Assembly: GCF_001513745.1 (NCBI RefSeq)
Contig: NZ_CP013380.1
Span: forward strand, 2,418,001 to 2,482,000
Source: Burkholderia humptydooensis
Lineage (GTDB): Bacteria > Pseudomonadota > Gammaproteobacteria > Burkholderiales > Burkholderiaceae
Reading direction: 5' to 3'
DNA length: 64,000 bases
The position numbers and the translations under genes are program-made. Below the pieces are notes generated by a model. The model was not told the DNA's origin. It did not search any database and saw only the letters and a program-made list of their open reading frames with translations. Positions 9,531 through 19,126 of the stretch are shown one piece after another (positions within the stretch are counted from its first letter, which is position 1; every line of letters starts with the position of its first letter).

Positions 9531-10544
9531 TTACGCGAACTGCCGCAGGAAGCGCAGGTCGTTCTCGAAGAACAGACGCAGGTCCTGCACGCCGTAGCGC
9601 AGCATCGTCAGCCGCTCGAGGCCGCTGCCGAACGCGAAGCCGATATAGCGCTCGGGATCGAGCCCCATGTTGCGGATCACGGTCGGGTGCACCTGGCCGG
9701 AGCCGGAAATCTCGAGCCACTTGCCGGCGTTCTTGCCGTGCTCGAACATCATGTCGATTTCCGCCGACGGCTCGGTGAACGGGAAATACGACGGACGGAA
9801 GCGCACGAGGATGTCGTCGCGCTCGAAGAATTTCTTCAGGAAATCGGTATAGACGCCCTTCAGATCCGCGAAGCTCACGTTCTCGTCGATCCACAGGCCT
9901 TCGACCTGGTTGAACATCGGCGAGTGCGTCGCGTCGCTGTCGACGCGGTACGTGCGGCCGGGGGCGATCACCTTGATGGGTGGCCGGTTCATCCGCGCGT
10001 AGCGAACCTGCATCGGGCTCGTATGCGTGCGCAGCAACAGCGGACGGCCGTCCGCGTCCTTGCCGTCGACGTAGAACGTATCCTGCATCGAGCGCGCCGG
10101 ATGGTTCTCCGGGCTGTTCAATGCGGTGAAGTTGTACCAGTCGGTTTCGATCTCCGGGCCGTCGGCCACGTCGAAGCCGATCGAGCGGAAAATCTGTTCG
10201 ACGCGCTCCCACGTGCGCATCACGGGATGGAGGCTGCCTGTCCCCGCTCCGCGGCCGGGCAGCGTGACGTCGATCGCCTCGGCGGCGAGACGCTGGTTCA
10301 GGAGCGCGTCGGCGAGCGCCTGACGGCGCGCGCTGAGCGCGGCTTCGACCTGCTGCTTCGCGACATTGATGCGCGCGCCTTCCGTCTTGCGCGCTTCGGG
10401 ATCGAGCTTGCCGAGGCCCTTCAGCAGCTCGGTCAGTGCGCCCGACTTACCGAGAAACCGCGCCTTCTCGTTCTCGAGCGTGGTGATATCCGCAGCCCCT
10501 TCGAACGACTGCTGCGCGTCGGCGACAATCTGGTCCAGATCCAT
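9531..10544 (-). CDS. pheS: Phenylalanyl-tRNA synthetase alpha subunit
   Basis: 337 residues from the ATG at 10544 (MDLDQIV), which matches the family length. An in-frame ATG at 10553 and a GTG at about 10562 upstream are less likely. An N-terminal coiled coil (residues about 1-85) precedes the class II catalytic core. Motif 2 is in [20 protein letters not shown], and motif 3 in [13 protein letters not shown]. It supplies the aminoacylation site of the alpha2beta2 synthetase. A terminator hairpin and a second dyad lie between rplT and this gene, which points to conditional read-through. Confidence 0.97.
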   Translation of the reverse strand: MDLDQIVADAQQSFEGAADITTLENEKARFLGKSGALTELLKGLGKLDPEARKTEGARINVAKQQVEAALSARRQALADALLNQRLAAEAIDVTLPGRGAGTGSLHPVMRTWERVEQIFRSIGFDVADGPEIETDWYNFTALNSPENHPARSMQDTFYVDGKDADGRPLLLRTHTSPMQVRYARMNRPPIKVIAPGRTYRVDSDATHSPMFNQVEGLWIDENVSFADLKGVYTDFLKKFFERDDILVRFRPSYFPFTEPSAEIDMMFEHGKNAGKWLEISGSGQVHPTVIRNMGLDPERYIGFAFGSGLERLTMLRYGVQDLRLFFENDLRFLRQFA

Positions 10545-10692
10545 TGATCCCATCACTTCCAACGTCAGTTGTGCACGTCGGGCGAAACGCCCGACCCAAC
10601 AAAAAAGGGGCTCGGAAGAGCCCCGTTTTCGCTGCAGCGGCCGCGACTACCGGAACATCGCTGCAGCTCACCACGCAGTGCTAATTTCGCAA
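10545..10692 (-). promoter_or_regulatory. pheST leader with consecutive hairpins
   Basis: Between rplT and pheS the minus strand can form three hairpins in succession. The first pairs GCTGCAGCG with CGCTGCAGC around a short loop. The second is GGGGCTC-TTCC-GAGCCCC followed by T6. The third is TCGGGCG-TTT-CGCCCGA. The arrangement resembles an attenuator, as at Escherichia pheST, but no Phe-rich leader peptide is visible; the only mini-frame reads Met-Phe-Arg-stop. Confidence 0.5.
10601..10624 (-). terminator. Rho-independent terminator before pheS
   Basis: A perfect 7-bp stem, GGGGCTC/GAGCCCC, with a 4-nt loop is followed on the minus strand by six T. It lies 69 bp after the rplT stop and 57 bp before the pheS start, so it ends or attenuates the infC-rpmI-rplT transcript. 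Confidence 0.85.
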
Positions 10693-11052
10693 TTAGGCTG
10701 CAACGGCGGCCTTCACCTGCTTCACGATCGCGGCAAAGGCTGCCTTGTCGAACACCGCCATGTCGGCCAGCACCTTGCGGTCGAGTTCGATCGACGCCTT
10801 CTTCAGGCCGTTGATGAACACGCTGTAGGTCATGTCGTGCTGACGCACGGCCGCGTTGATACGCGTGATCCACAATGCGCGGAACACACGCTTCTTGTTG
10901 CGGCGGTCGCGGTACGCATACTGACCGGCGCGCATCACCGCCTGCTTGGCGATGCGGTAGACGTTATTGCGACGGCCGCGATAACCCTTGGCCAGGTTGA
11001 TGATCTTCTTGTGACGGGCCCGTGCGGTTACCCCACGTTTGACTCGAGGCAT
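10693..11052 (-). CDS. rplT: 50S ribosomal protein L20
   Basis: 119 residues, the standard length. The very basic N-terminus ([20 protein letters not shown]) and the conserved [21 protein letters not shown] region are diagnostic. L20 is an early assembly protein that binds 23S rRNA domains II and III, and in some bacteria represses its own operon. It is 30 bp after rpmI and is followed by the terminator upstream of pheS. Confidence 0.98.
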
Positions 11053-11082
11053 GTTTCTCTCCTGTGAGTATCGGTTGAGGGG

Positions 11083-11280
11083 TTACGCGAACGGGAGCAT
11101 CGCGCGGACGGAGTTCAGATCGGAATCATGAACTGCCGTGGCGCCGCGCAGGTGACGCTTGTTCTTCGTGGTTTTCTTGGTCAGGATGTGGCGCTTGAAG
11201 GCTTGACCGCGCTTGACGGTGCCGCCCGGACGCACCACGAAGCGCTTCGCAGCGCTCTTCTTGGTCTTCATCTTAGGCAT
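11083..11280 (-). CDS. rpmI: 50S ribosomal protein L35
   Basis: 65 residues from the ATG at 11280 ([14 protein letters not shown]). GGAG lies 13-16 bp upstream. A start three codons earlier would give MFV before the conserved N-terminus and is unlikely. The protein is short and Lys/Arg-rich, with the typical [15 protein letters not shown] segment. It is separated from infC by 192 bp, which may hold a leader for autogenous control by L20; no clear structure was identified there. Confidence 0.97.
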
Positions 11281-11472
11281 GACGAACAACTCCAGTTTAT
11301 TTGATGGAGGTGGGTGTGCGGTTGGCTTGCGCCCTCAACCCGCCCTTCGGAACCCAGTCCACTTGTGTACGGCGCGTGCGCTCGCGCGACCGCCGCTGTT
11401 TCGGGCGGCCGCCCTGACCGGGCGACGCGCCGAACCACTTCATCGAACCGCCGCGCTCGCGCGGCACGCTCG

Positions 11473-11997
11473 TTACTTCTTTTTCTTCGGCGAGAGCACC
11501 ATGATCATCTGGCGCCCTTCCATCTTCGGCATCTGCTCGACCTGACCGACTTCGTCGAGATCGCCGCGCAGACGCTCGAGCATCCGCATGCCGATTTCCT
11601 GGTGAGCCATTTCACGGCCGCGGAAACGCAACGTGATCTTCGTCTTGTCGCCTTCCTCGAGGAAGCGCATCAGATTGCGAAGCTTGACGTTGTAATCGCC
11701 GTCATCGGTCCCCGGGCGGAATTTCACTTCCTTGACCTGGATGACCTTTTGCTTGAGCTTCGCCTCGTGCTGCTTCTTGGCTTCCTGGTATTTGAACTTG
11801 CCGTAATCCATCAGACGGCAAACCGGCGGAGACGCCTGCGGCGCGATTTCCACCAGGTCAACATCCAGTTCTTCCGATTTACGGAAAGCCTCGGCGAGTT
11901 TCACGATGCCGATGGGCTCACCATCGACCCCGACCAGACGCACTTCCGGCGCAGTGATTTCACCGTTGATGCGATGCGACGACTTATCAGTAGCGAT
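11473..11997 (-). CDS. infC: Translation initiation factor IF-3 (ATC start)
   Basis: 174 residues when read from ATC at 11995-11997. GAGGAA precedes it by 8 bp, and the frame immediately gives the conserved N-terminus [13 protein letters not shown]. The first ATG/GTG-type codon in frame is GTG at 11943, which would delete the start of the N-domain. Domains: N-domain (residues about 10-80, including [12 protein letters not shown] in the linker helix) and C-domain (about 85-172, [15 protein letters not shown] and EMAHQEIG). IF-3 rejects non-canonical initiation codons, so the ATC start allows negative feedback, as with AUU in Escherichia. It lies 49 bp after thrS. Confidence 0.95.
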   Translation of the reverse strand: MATDKSSHRINGEITAPEVRLVGVDGEPIGIVKLAEAFRKSEELDVDLVEIAPQASPPVCRLMDYGKFKYQEAKKQHEAKLKQKVIQVKEVKFRPGTDDGDYNVKLRNLMRFLEEGDKTKITLRFRGREMAHQEIGMRMLERLRGDLDEVGQVEQMPKMEGRQMIMVLSPKKKK

Positions 11998-12046
11998 GTT
12001 ACGTTTCCTCTAAAAATTAAAAAAACGAGCCGCGCTGCCAGGGCGG

Positions 12047-13954
12047 TTACTTGAACGCCTGGATGTCCTCACGCAGACGCTCAACGAAGGCTTCGACGGG
12101 CATGACACCCAGATCGACGCCGCCACGGGCACGCACGGCTACCGTTTGTGCTTCACGCTCCTTGTCGCCTACGACGAGCAGGTAGGGAACTTTTTCGAGC
12201 GTGTGCTCGCGTATTTTATAGCTAATTTTCTCGTTGCGCAAATCGGCCGATACTCTAAGCCCTTGTTTTTGCAACGATTGAGCAACAGTCTGAGCATATT
12301 CAGCCTGACTTTCGGCGATATTCAGCACAACCGCGTGCGCCGGCGCGAGCCAGACCGGCATTGCACCAGCGTGGTGCTCGATCAGAATCCCGAGGAAACG
12401 CTCCATCGAACCGACGATCGCCCGGTGAAGCATCACCGGCCGGCGGCGGCTGTTGTCCTCGGCGACGTACTCGGCGCCGAGCCGCTCCGGCAGCATCATG
12501 TCGAGCTGCAGCGTGCCGCACTGCCACGAGCGGCCGAGCGCATCCTTGATGTGGTATTCGATCTTCGGACCGTAGAACGCACCCTCACCCGGCAACTCCT
12601 CCCACTCGAGGCCGCATGCCTTCAACGCGTTGCGCAGCCCTTCCTCCGCGTGATCCCACGTCTCGTCCGAACCCATCCGCTGCTCGGGACGCAGCGACAG
12701 CTTAATGTCGATGCGATCGAAGCCGAAATCCGCGTAGACGCTCATCGCGAGCTTGTTGAACGCGATCGCCTCGGAGTTGATCTGGTCTTCCGTGCAGAAG
12801 ATGTGCGCGTCGTCCTGCACGAAGCCGCGCACGCGCATCAGCCCGTGCAGCGCACCCGACGCCTCGTTGCGGTGGCACGAGCCGAATTCGGCGTACCGCA
12901 GCGGCAGGTCGCGATACGAGCGCAGCCCGTGCTTGAACACCTGCACATGGCCCGGACAGTTCATCGGCTTGATCGCGTAGTCGCGCTTCTCCGATTCCGT
13001 CGTGAACATGTTCTCGCGATAGTTCTGCCAGTGACCGGACGCTTCCCACAGCGAACGATCCATGATCATCGGCGTCTTGATCTCGAGATAGCCGGCCGCA
13101 TCGAGACGTCGGCGCATGTACTGCTCGACCTGCTGCCAGAGCGTCCAGCCCTTCGGATGCCAGAACACCATGCCGGGCGACTCTTCCTGAAGGTGGAACA
13201 GGTCGAGCTGCTTGCCGAGCTTGCGGTGATCGCGCTTCTCCGCCTCTTCGAGCATGTGCAGATACGCGTCCTGGTCTTCCTTCTTCGTCCAGGCGGTGCC
13301 ATAGATCCGCTGCAGTTGCTCGTTCTTCGAGTCGCCGCGCCAGTACGCACCCGCGACCTTCATCAGCTTGAAGACCTTCAGCTTGCCCGTCGACGGCACG
13401 TGCGGGCCGCGGCACAGATCAGTGAAGCCGCCGTGCGAATACAGCTTGATCTCGTCGCTCACGGGAATCGATTCGATGATCTCCGCCTTGTACTTCTCGC
13501 CGATGCTGCGGAAGTACGACACGGCCTCGTCGCGCGACACGACGCGGCGCGTGACGGGCTCGTCCCGCTTCGCGAGCTCCTGCATGCGCTTTTCGATCTG
13601 CTCCAGATCCTCGGGCGTAAACGGGCGATGGTAGGAGAAATCGTAATAGAAGCCGTTGTCGATCACAGGCCCGATCGTCACCTGCGCGTCCGGATGCAGT
13701 TCCTTCACGGCGTAGGCGAGCAGGTGGGCGGTCGAGTGGCGAATGATGTCGAGACCGTCGGCGTCCTTGTCGGTGACGATCGCAAGCGACGCATCGCGAT
13801 CGATCAGCGCGGACGTATCGACGAGTTCGCCGTCGAGCTTGCCGCCGAGCGCAGCCTTCGCAAGACCGGGGCCGATCGACGCCGCCACTTCGGCGACCGT
13901 CACCGGATGCTCGTATTGGCGAACCGAGCCGTCGGGCAAGCGTATCGAAACCAT
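12047..13954 (-). CDS. thrS: Threonyl-tRNA synthetase
   Basis: 635 residues, the usual length. Domains: N-terminal TGS (residues about 1-60), editing domain with HSTAHLL and the zinc-binding-like HxxxH (about 65-220), class II catalytic core (about 240-530, [11 protein letters not shown] with the zinc-binding Cys, [12 protein letters not shown] for motif 2) and an anticodon-binding domain (about 540-635, [15 protein letters not shown]). It charges tRNA-Thr and hydrolyses Ser-tRNA-Thr. The ATG is preceded by GGAG. It is the first gene of the operon that continues to merR. Confidence 0.98.
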   Translation of the reverse strand: MVSIRLPDGSVRQYEHPVTVAEVAASIGPGLAKAALGGKLDGELVDTSALIDRDASLAIVTDKDADGLDIIRHSTAHLLAYAVKELHPDAQVTIGPVIDNGFYYDFSYHRPFTPEDLEQIEKRMQELAKRDEPVTRRVVSRDEAVSYFRSIGEKYKAEIIESIPVSDEIKLYSHGGFTDLCRGPHVPSTGKLKVFKLMKVAGAYWRGDSKNEQLQRIYGTAWTKKEDQDAYLHMLEEAEKRDHRKLGKQLDLFHLQEESPGMVFWHPKGWTLWQQVEQYMRRRLDAAGYLEIKTPMIMDRSLWEASGHWQNYRENMFTTESEKRDYAIKPMNCPGHVQVFKHGLRSYRDLPLRYAEFGSCHRNEASGALHGLMRVRGFVQDDAHIFCTEDQINSEAIAFNKLAMSVYADFGFDRIDIKLSLRPEQRMGSDETWDHAEEGLRNALKACGLEWEELPGEGAFYGPKIEYHIKDALGRSWQCGTLQLDMMLPERLGAEYVAEDNSRRRPVMLHRAIVGSMERFLGILIEHHAGAMPVWLAPAHAVVLNIAESQAEYAQTVAQSLQKQGLRVSADLRNEKISYKIREHTLEKVPYLLVVGDKEREAQTVAVRARGGVDLGVMPVEAFVERLREDIQAFK

Positions 13955-14027
13955 ATAGCAATCTCCGTGATGCCGTCAGTGACCGGCAGACTATCAACGC
14001 GCGAACGCGGCAATGAAAACGCGCGAC

Positions 14028-14062
14028 AAAAAAAATGCGGCCCCGCTTTCGAGGGGCCGCAT
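14028..14062 (-). terminator. Rho-independent terminator after tRNA-Val
   Basis: ATGCGGCCCC and GGGGCCGCAT form a perfect 10-bp stem around an 8-nt loop. On the minus strand the stem is followed by a run of T (14028-14035). It lies downstream of the tRNA and upstream of thrS, insulating the two transcripts. Confidence 0.9.
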
Positions 14063-14223
14063 TCCGATACTCCAAAACCACAAGGCGAAAACGTTCCTCG
14101 ACTAGCGTCGCTCCGAATAGGTTTCGGTCAACGTTCGCGGTGTCATAACCGTATTCGCCTTTTGCGTAGAAATTTTCTACTGCCGCCGATGCCCGGCGAA
14201 CCAGGCATTCAGCCGAATGTCGT

Positions 14224-14300
14224 TGGTAGGCTCGATTGGATTCGAACCAACGACCCCCACCATGTCAAGGTGGTGCTCTAACCAACTGAGCTACGAGCCT
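14224..14300 (-). tRNA. tRNA-Val (anticodon GAC)
   Basis: 77 nt including an encoded CCA end. Acceptor arms AGGCTCG and CGAGCCT pair fully, with discriminator A. The D-arm reads GCTC-AGTTGGTTA-GAGC, the anticodon arm is CCACC-TTGACAT-GGTGG with GAC in place, and the T-arm contains GGTTCGAATCC. It decodes GUC and GUU valine codons. A consensus promoter lies directly upstream and a terminator downstream, so it forms its own transcription unit. Confidence 0.97.
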
Positions 14301-14312
14301 GAAGAAGCTGAA

Positions 14313-14341
14313 ATTATATGGAGCTCTTTTCGTCTTGGCAA
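14313..14341 (-). promoter_or_regulatory. Sigma-70 promoter of tRNA-Val
   Basis: On the minus strand TTGCCA (14336-14341) and a perfect TATAAT (14313-14318) are separated by exactly 17 bp. Transcription would start at about 14306, a few bases before the mature 5' end at 14300. Confidence 0.85.
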
Positions 14342-14408
14342 GTGTTTTCGTGCATATTGTTCGGGGAAGTTCGCAAGCCGTTGCCGCATCGCCGCCCGCA
14401 GGCGGCGC

Positions 14409-16652
14409 TCACGCCTTGCGGGCCGCCCGGACGACGCCCTGAACCTCGCCGAGCAGCGTGCACGCGCGCTGCACCTGCGACGCGCTCGACACCTCGACCG
14501 TGAATTGCATGAAGGCCGCGTTGCGGCGACTTTGCGTCTTCACGCCGATCACATTCATCTTCTCGCGCGCGAATACTTCGGAGATGTCGCGCAACAGCCC
14601 CTGCCTGTCGGACGCCTCGATCATCAGATCGACCGGATAGACGGACGCGCCCCGCCCGCCCAGCACGTCGGCGGACCAGGTGGTTTGCAGCACGCGCTCG
14701 GGCGCGCGCTCGGCCATCCGGCGGAATGTCGCGCAATCGCTGCGGTGGATCGACATCCCCTTGCCGCGCGTGACGAAGCCGCTGATCGGATCGGGCGGCG
14801 CCGGGCGGCAGCAGCGGGCGAGTTGCGTGAGGAGCGCGTCGACGCCGACGACGAGCACACCCGTCGACGCGCCGCGCGCGACGTTCGCGCCGCTCGCGCG
14901 CTTCTCGAAGTTCGCGGGCGCCTCCGGCTCGGGCTCGGGCGCCGGCGCGTCGGATAACGCCTGCTCGACGTTGCGCAGGCTGAACTCTTCCTTGCCGACG
15001 ACCGAAAACAGATCGTCCGGCGACTTGAAGCCGAGCTTCGCCGCGAGGTGCTCGAGATTCACCGACGTCTTGCCTTCGCGCTGCAGCGTCTTTTCGACGA
15101 GCGCGCGGCCGTGCGCGACGTTCTCCTGCTGATCGACCGCGTTGAACCACGCGCGCACCTTCTGGCGCGCGCGCGAGCTGCGCAGATAGCCGAGCTGCGG
15201 ATTGAGCCAGTCGCGCGACGGGCCGCCCTCCTTCACCGCGACGATCTCCACCGTCTGACCGTTCGCGAGCGGCGTGTTGAGCGGCACCATCGCGCCGTCG
15301 ACGCGCGCCCCCCGGCAGCGATGGCCGAGTTCGCTGTGCAGGTGGTACGCGAAATCGACTGGCGTCGCGCCCTGCGGCAGCGCGATCACGCGCGCCTGCG
15401 GCGTCAGCACGTAGATGTGATCGTCGTCGAGCGTCGTCTCGCGCAATTGCGCCCACGCTTCATGGCCGCTCACGTCCGAGCCGCCGCTGTCCGCGATCTC
15501 GTCCTTCCACGCGAGCAACTGACGCAGCCACGCGATCTTCTCGTCGTATTTCTCGCTCGCGGCGAACTGGCCGCCGTAGCCGCGCGCGCCCGCCTCCTTG
15601 TACCGCCAGTGCGCGGCGACGCCGTATTCGGCGAAGCGGTGCATTTCCTGCGTGCGGATCTGCACTTCGAACGCGCGGCCGTCGTCGCCGATCACGACCG
15701 TATGCAGCGACTTGTAGCCGTTCGGCTTCGGCCGCGAGATGTAATCGTCGAATTCCTTCGGCACCGGCTGCCATAGGTGGTGAACGATGCCGAGCACCGT
15801 GTAGCAATCCCTGATGTCCGGCACGATCACGCGAAACGCGCGCACGTCGTAGAGCTCGGAAAAGTCGAGCTCCTTGCCGCGCATCTTGCGCCAGATGCTG
15901 TAGATGTGCTTCGGCCGGCCGCTCACTTCGGCCGGGATGTGCACGGCCGCCAGCTCGCGTTGCAGCCGCTCGATCGCGTCGGCGACGTAAGCCTCGCGCT
16001 CGACGCGCTTCTCGTCGAGCAGCTTCGCGATGCGCTTGTAGGTGACGGGATCCTCGAAGCGGAACGCGAGATCCTCGAGTTCCCACTTCAGTTGCCAGAT
16101 GCCGAGCCGGTTCGCGAGCGGCGCGTAGATTTCGAGCGTCTCGCGCGCGACATCGGGCGGCGGCTCGATTTTCGCGGCCGCATAGTAGCGCAACGATTGC
16201 AGCCGCGACGCAAGCCTGATCAGCACGACGCGGATGTCCTGCGCGAACGCGAGCAGCATCTTGCGCAGCGCCTCGATCTGCGCGCGCCGCTCCGCCTGCG
16301 CGTCGCGGCTCGCATCGGCGGGCGCGCTCTGCGCGGCGCGCAGGCTCACGGTGCCGAGACGCAGCAGCTTGCGCACGTCGGTGACGAGGCGCGCGACCTC
16401 GTCGCCGAAGCGCCCGGCGATCTGCTTTTCGGGGTCGCTCAGATACGGCGCGAGTGCGAACAGCGCCGCCGCCTGCGTCGCGGGCGGATCGACGTTCAGC
16501 CGCTGCATGATCGCCGACGTGCCCGTCGCATGATCGGCGAGCAATTCTCCCGACGACAAGCGCGCGTCGCCCGCGTGCTCGCGCACGAACGCGAGGACGT
16601 CGTCGAGCGACGGCGCCGCGGCGGTAGCGGAGGATGCGGAACCGGCTGTCAT
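14409..16652 (-). CDS. relA: (p)ppGpp synthetase, RelA type
   Basis: 747 residues. The N-terminal HD region (about 20-170) lacks the His-Asp signature and flanking hydrolase residues: where SpoT/Rel has HDxxED the sequence reads ALAPYLSDPEKQ. The synthetase domain (about 215-350) is intact, with GRPKHIYSIWRKM, ELYDVRAFRVIV and PKPNGYKSLHTVV. TGS (about 405-470, TPVDFAYHLHSELGHRC), helical, zinc-finger-like CC (RCCRPAPPDPI) and C-terminal ACT (about 670-745) domains follow. It therefore makes (p)ppGpp on ribosomes sensing uncharged tRNA, but should not hydrolyse it. It is followed 45 bp later by ridA. Confidence 0.95.
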   Translation of the reverse strand: MTAGSASSATAAAPSLDDVLAFVREHAGDARLSSGELLADHATGTSAIMQRLNVDPPATQAAALFALAPYLSDPEKQIAGRFGDEVARLVTDVRKLLRLGTVSLRAAQSAPADASRDAQAERRAQIEALRKMLLAFAQDIRVVLIRLASRLQSLRYYAAAKIEPPPDVARETLEIYAPLANRLGIWQLKWELEDLAFRFEDPVTYKRIAKLLDEKRVEREAYVADAIERLQRELAAVHIPAEVSGRPKHIYSIWRKMRGKELDFSELYDVRAFRVIVPDIRDCYTVLGIVHHLWQPVPKEFDDYISRPKPNGYKSLHTVVIGDDGRAFEVQIRTQEMHRFAEYGVAAHWRYKEAGARGYGGQFAASEKYDEKIAWLRQLLAWKDEIADSGGSDVSGHEAWAQLRETTLDDDHIYVLTPQARVIALPQGATPVDFAYHLHSELGHRCRGARVDGAMVPLNTPLANGQTVEIVAVKEGGPSRDWLNPQLGYLRSSRARQKVRAWFNAVDQQENVAHGRALVEKTLQREGKTSVNLEHLAAKLGFKSPDDLFSVVGKEEFSLRNVEQALSDAPAPEPEPEAPANFEKRASGANVARGASTGVLVVGVDALLTQLARCCRPAPPDPISGFVTRGKGMSIHRSDCATFRRMAERAPERVLQTTWSADVLGGRGASVYPVDLMIEASDRQGLLRDISEVFAREKMNVIGVKTQSRRNAAFMQFTVEVSSASQVQRACTLLGEVQGVVRAARKA

Positions 16653-16697
16653 CGTCGGGTATTGCAGGCTGCCTGAAAAAACGTGTCGTGCGTCGGC

Positions 16698-17051
16698 TCA
16701 GTTGCGTTGCGCGGCGACCACCACCACTTCGACGAGGCAAGCGGGATTCGCGAGCTTCGCCTCAACGGTCGCGCGCGGCGGCGTAGCGCCCTGTGCGACC
16801 CATGTGTCCCACACTTCGTTCATGCCCGGGAAGTTCGCCATGTCGGAGATGAAGATCTGCACCGACAGCAGATGCGACTTGTCGCTGCCCGCCTCGCCGA
16901 GCAGGCGGTCGATGTGGGCGAGCACTTCGCGCGTCTGGCCCTTGATGTCCTGCGCCGTGTCCTCGGCGATCTGGCCCGCGAGGTAGACGGTGCCGTTGTG
17001 AATCGCGATTTCGGAAAGGCGGGGACCGACGTGGTGACGAGTAACTGCCAT
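16698..17051 (-). CDS. RidA family enamine/imine deaminase
   Basis: 117 residues, the YjgF/YER057c/UK114 family size. The family pattern is visible in NGTVYLAGQIAEDT, in the central helix with IDRLLGEAGSDKSHLL, and in the C-terminal P-RATVEAKLANPACLVE, whose Arg normally binds the carboxylate of the substrate. It likely hydrolyses reactive 2-aminoacrylate-type intermediates. It lies between the alpha/beta hydrolase and relA on the same strand with short gaps, so these three may be one transcript. Confidence 0.93.
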   Translation of the reverse strand: MAVTRHHVGPRLSEIAIHNGTVYLAGQIAEDTAQDIKGQTREVLAHIDRLLGEAGSDKSHLLSVQIFISDMANFPGMNEVWDTWVAQGATPPRATVEAKLANPACLVEVVVVAAQRN

Positions 17052-17123
17052 GAGAATTCCCGGTTGAATGGTTGATCGGTGGGCGGCGCCGCACGCGGCG
17101 AACGCACGGTGCCGAACCGCGTA

Positions 17124-18029
17124 TTATGACGCGAGCGGCGCATCCCTGACGAAAAATTGGCGAGCGATCGCGATCTGCTCGACGCTCACGAACGCGGGCG
17201 CGTGGCCGGCCTCGGGGATCTCGACGCTCGACACCGCCCGCCCGCGCGCCTTCATCGCATCGAGCGTTTCGCGCGACAGCAGGTCCGACTGCGCACCGCG
17301 CACGACAAGCAACGGCCCCGAGAACGCCTCGAGCGCATGCCAAAGCCACGCCTCGCCCTGCGCGTTCGTCTCCGGCGTGGCAGCCTTGAACGGCTCCGCG
17401 ATCCGCGGGTCGTAGCGTGCGCGCCACGAGCCGTCCGCATCCTGCACGAGGAGCGGCCGGTTCAACGCGCGCCACTCGTCCGGCGTGAGTGGGCCGAACG
17501 ACAGCGACAGCGACGTCAGGTAATCGACGCCCTCCTGCTCGGTCGCGAAGCGCTTGTCGAGCCCGACGTACTCGCCGATGCGCTCGAGCGCGGCGGGCTC
17601 GATGCGCGGCCCGACGTCGTTGACGAGCATCCTGCCGATCGGCGTGCCCGGCAGCCCGCCGAGCGCGAGGCCGATCAGGCCGCCCATCGACGTGCCGAAC
17701 CAGTCGACGCGCTCGACGTCAAGACGCGCAATCAGCGTGACGACGTCGGAAACGTATTGCGGCACCCCGTAGAACTTCGGATCCAGCAGCCAGTCCGACC
17801 GGCCGCGTCCGGCCACGTCGGGGCAGACGACGCGATAGACGTCGGACAGCGCGGCCGCGAGACGGTCGAAATCGCGGCCCGAGCGCGTCAAGCCATGCAC
17901 GCAGACGAGCACGCGCGGATTCGCGGGATCGCCCCATTCGGTGTACGCGACGTGATGCAGGCCCAGCGGACTCGCGCATTGCACGCGACGCTCGCGCGGG
18001 GAGACGGAAGTGGCAAGGTTCGATGACAT
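17124..18029 (-). CDS. Alpha/beta hydrolase
   Basis: 301 residues from the ATG at 18029 (MSSNLATSV). A frame extending to 18344 has unlikely Arg-rich composition. Fold landmarks: oxyanion HG motif (VCVHGLTRSGRD), nucleophile elbow GTSMGG (Ser at about 123), a DPRIAEPF region, and the catalytic His in EAGHAPAF near residue 280. It belongs to the broad esterase/lactonase/C-C hydrolase group; the substrate cannot be read from sequence. It heads the ridA-relA gene string. Confidence 0.9.
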   Translation of the reverse strand: MSSNLATSVSPRERRVQCASPLGLHHVAYTEWGDPANPRVLVCVHGLTRSGRDFDRLAAALSDVYRVVCPDVAGRGRSDWLLDPKFYGVPQYVSDVVTLIARLDVERVDWFGTSMGGLIGLALGGLPGTPIGRMLVNDVGPRIEPAALERIGEYVGLDKRFATEQEGVDYLTSLSLSFGPLTPDEWRALNRPLLVQDADGSWRARYDPRIAEPFKAATPETNAQGEAWLWHALEAFSGPLLVVRGAQSDLLSRETLDAMKARGRAVSSVEIPEAGHAPAFVSVEQIAIARQFFVRDAPLAS

Positions 18030-18343
18030 CGGCGCTCCTGACGAACGATCGATCGGCACGGTCGAGCGCTCGGCGCTCCGGTTGCGACGACGCGCCGAAC
18101 AGATGAAGCGATTGTAAACCGCTTTGTTACAGGCGGCCGGTCGGCCAAACGGACGGTCGCGCGACGCAAGACGGCCCGTGCGATCTATGTCAAGACAGAA
18201 ACGGTCGATCGATCCGTTCCGGCAATCGCACGCCAGGAAAGTCAGATTCGCACCAGATCGATCGGCGTTGCGTGCGTTCGACGAATCGCCGCCCTTTCCG
18301 CTCGCGCGACGCATCTCGCCCCGATGCCCGACACAACCAATCA
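18030..18343. other. Upstream region of the hydrolase gene
   Basis: No gene is seen. On the minus strand a TACAAT box (rc at about 18112-18117) may be the -10 element of the hydrolase promoter. It overlaps a small dyad, TGTAA-N9-TTACA (18113-18131), that could be an operator. No good -35 box is seen. Confidence 0.35.
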
Positions 18344-18373
18344 AAACGCCCCGCGTCTTCGCAAACGCGGGGC
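18344..18373 (-). terminator. Terminator after scoAB
   Basis: GCCCCGCGT and ACGCGGGGC form a 9-bp stem around an 8-nt loop. On the minus strand it is followed by GTTTTGATT. It lies about 110 bp beyond the scoB stop. Confidence 0.75.
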
Positions 18374-18483
18374 ATTCTCTTTCACTGCCGCATGCGCATC
18401 GCGCGCGGAACCCGCATCGGATTCCCCCAGCCGACGCAGCGCGGCAGCCGTGCGCCCCGCCGCCCGCGCGCCTTCGCGCCGCG

Positions 18484-19125
18484 TTACACGACCGCGCTCA
18501 CGTCGAGCGGCGCGCCCGTCTTCGCCTTGATCTCGTCGACGGTGACGCCATCGGCAAGCTCGAGCACCTTCAGGCCTTCCGGCGTCACTTCGATCACGCC
18601 GAGATCGGTGATGATCAGGTCGACGACGCCGACGCCCGTCAGCGGCAGCGCGCATTCTTCGAGGATCTTGTGCTGATCGCCCTTCGCGACGTGCTCCATC
18701 AGCACGACGACGCGCTTCACGCCCGCGACGAGATCCATCGCGCCGCCCATCCCCTTGATCATCTTGCCGGGGATCATCCAGTTCGCGAGGTCGCCGTTCT
18801 TGCTGACCTGCATCGCGCCGAGGATCGCGAGATTGATGTGCCCGCCGCGGATCATCGCGAACGAATCGGCCGACGAGAAGATCGACGAGCCCGGCAGCGT
18901 CGTCACAGTTTGCTTGCCGGCGTTGATGAGATCCGCGTCGACTTCGTCCTCGGTCGGCGACGGGCCAATCCCGAGCAGGCCGTTCTCCGATTGCAGCCAC
19001 ACTTCGATGCCCTCCGGCACGTGATTCGCGACGAGCGTCGGCAGCCCGATGCCGAGGTTCACGTAGAAGCCATCCTGCAATTCCTTCGCCGCGCGCGCGG
19101 CCATCTGGTCACGATTCCAAGCCAT
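18484..19125 (-). CDS. scoB: Succinyl-CoA:3-ketoacid CoA-transferase subunit B
   Basis: 213 residues from ATG at 19125 ([12 protein letters not shown]); AGGAG lies just upstream inside the end of scoA. Family signatures: [15 protein letters not shown] near residue 25, and the catalytic glutamate in [10 protein letters not shown] near residue 50, which forms the CoA thioester. The subunit pairs with ScoA to transfer CoA from succinyl-CoA to acetoacetate in ketone-body and polyhydroxybutyrate turnover. It starts 1 bp after the scoA stop, so translation is coupled. Confidence 0.96.
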   Translation of the reverse strand: MAWNRDQMAARAAKELQDGFYVNLGIGLPTLVANHVPEGIEVWLQSENGLLGIGPSPTEDEVDADLINAGKQTVTTLPGSSIFSSADSFAMIRGGHINLAILGAMQVSKNGDLANWMIPGKMIKGMGGAMDLVAGVKRVVVLMEHVAKGDQHKILEECALPLTGVGVVDLIITDLGVIEVTPEGLKVLELADGVTVDEIKAKTGAPLDVSAVV

Positions 19126-19126
19126 C

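Noticed and set aside
7395..10547. 1050-codon plus-strand frame opposite pheS and pheT
   Set aside because: Antisense shadow of two certain genes; Arg/Ala-rich, no domain.
10625..10692. Phe-rich leader peptide for pheST attenuation
   Set aside because: Only Met-Phe-Arg-stop is found; no run of Phe codons, so a classical pheM-like peptide is not supported.
12146..14281. 711-codon plus-strand frame opposite thrS
   Set aside because: Antisense shadow; it even runs through the terminator and tRNA gene.
17124..18344. Long version of the alpha/beta hydrolase starting at 18344
   Set aside because: The extra 105 residues are Arg/Ser-rich without homology-like pattern and cover the likely promoter; ATG at 18029 fits the fold.
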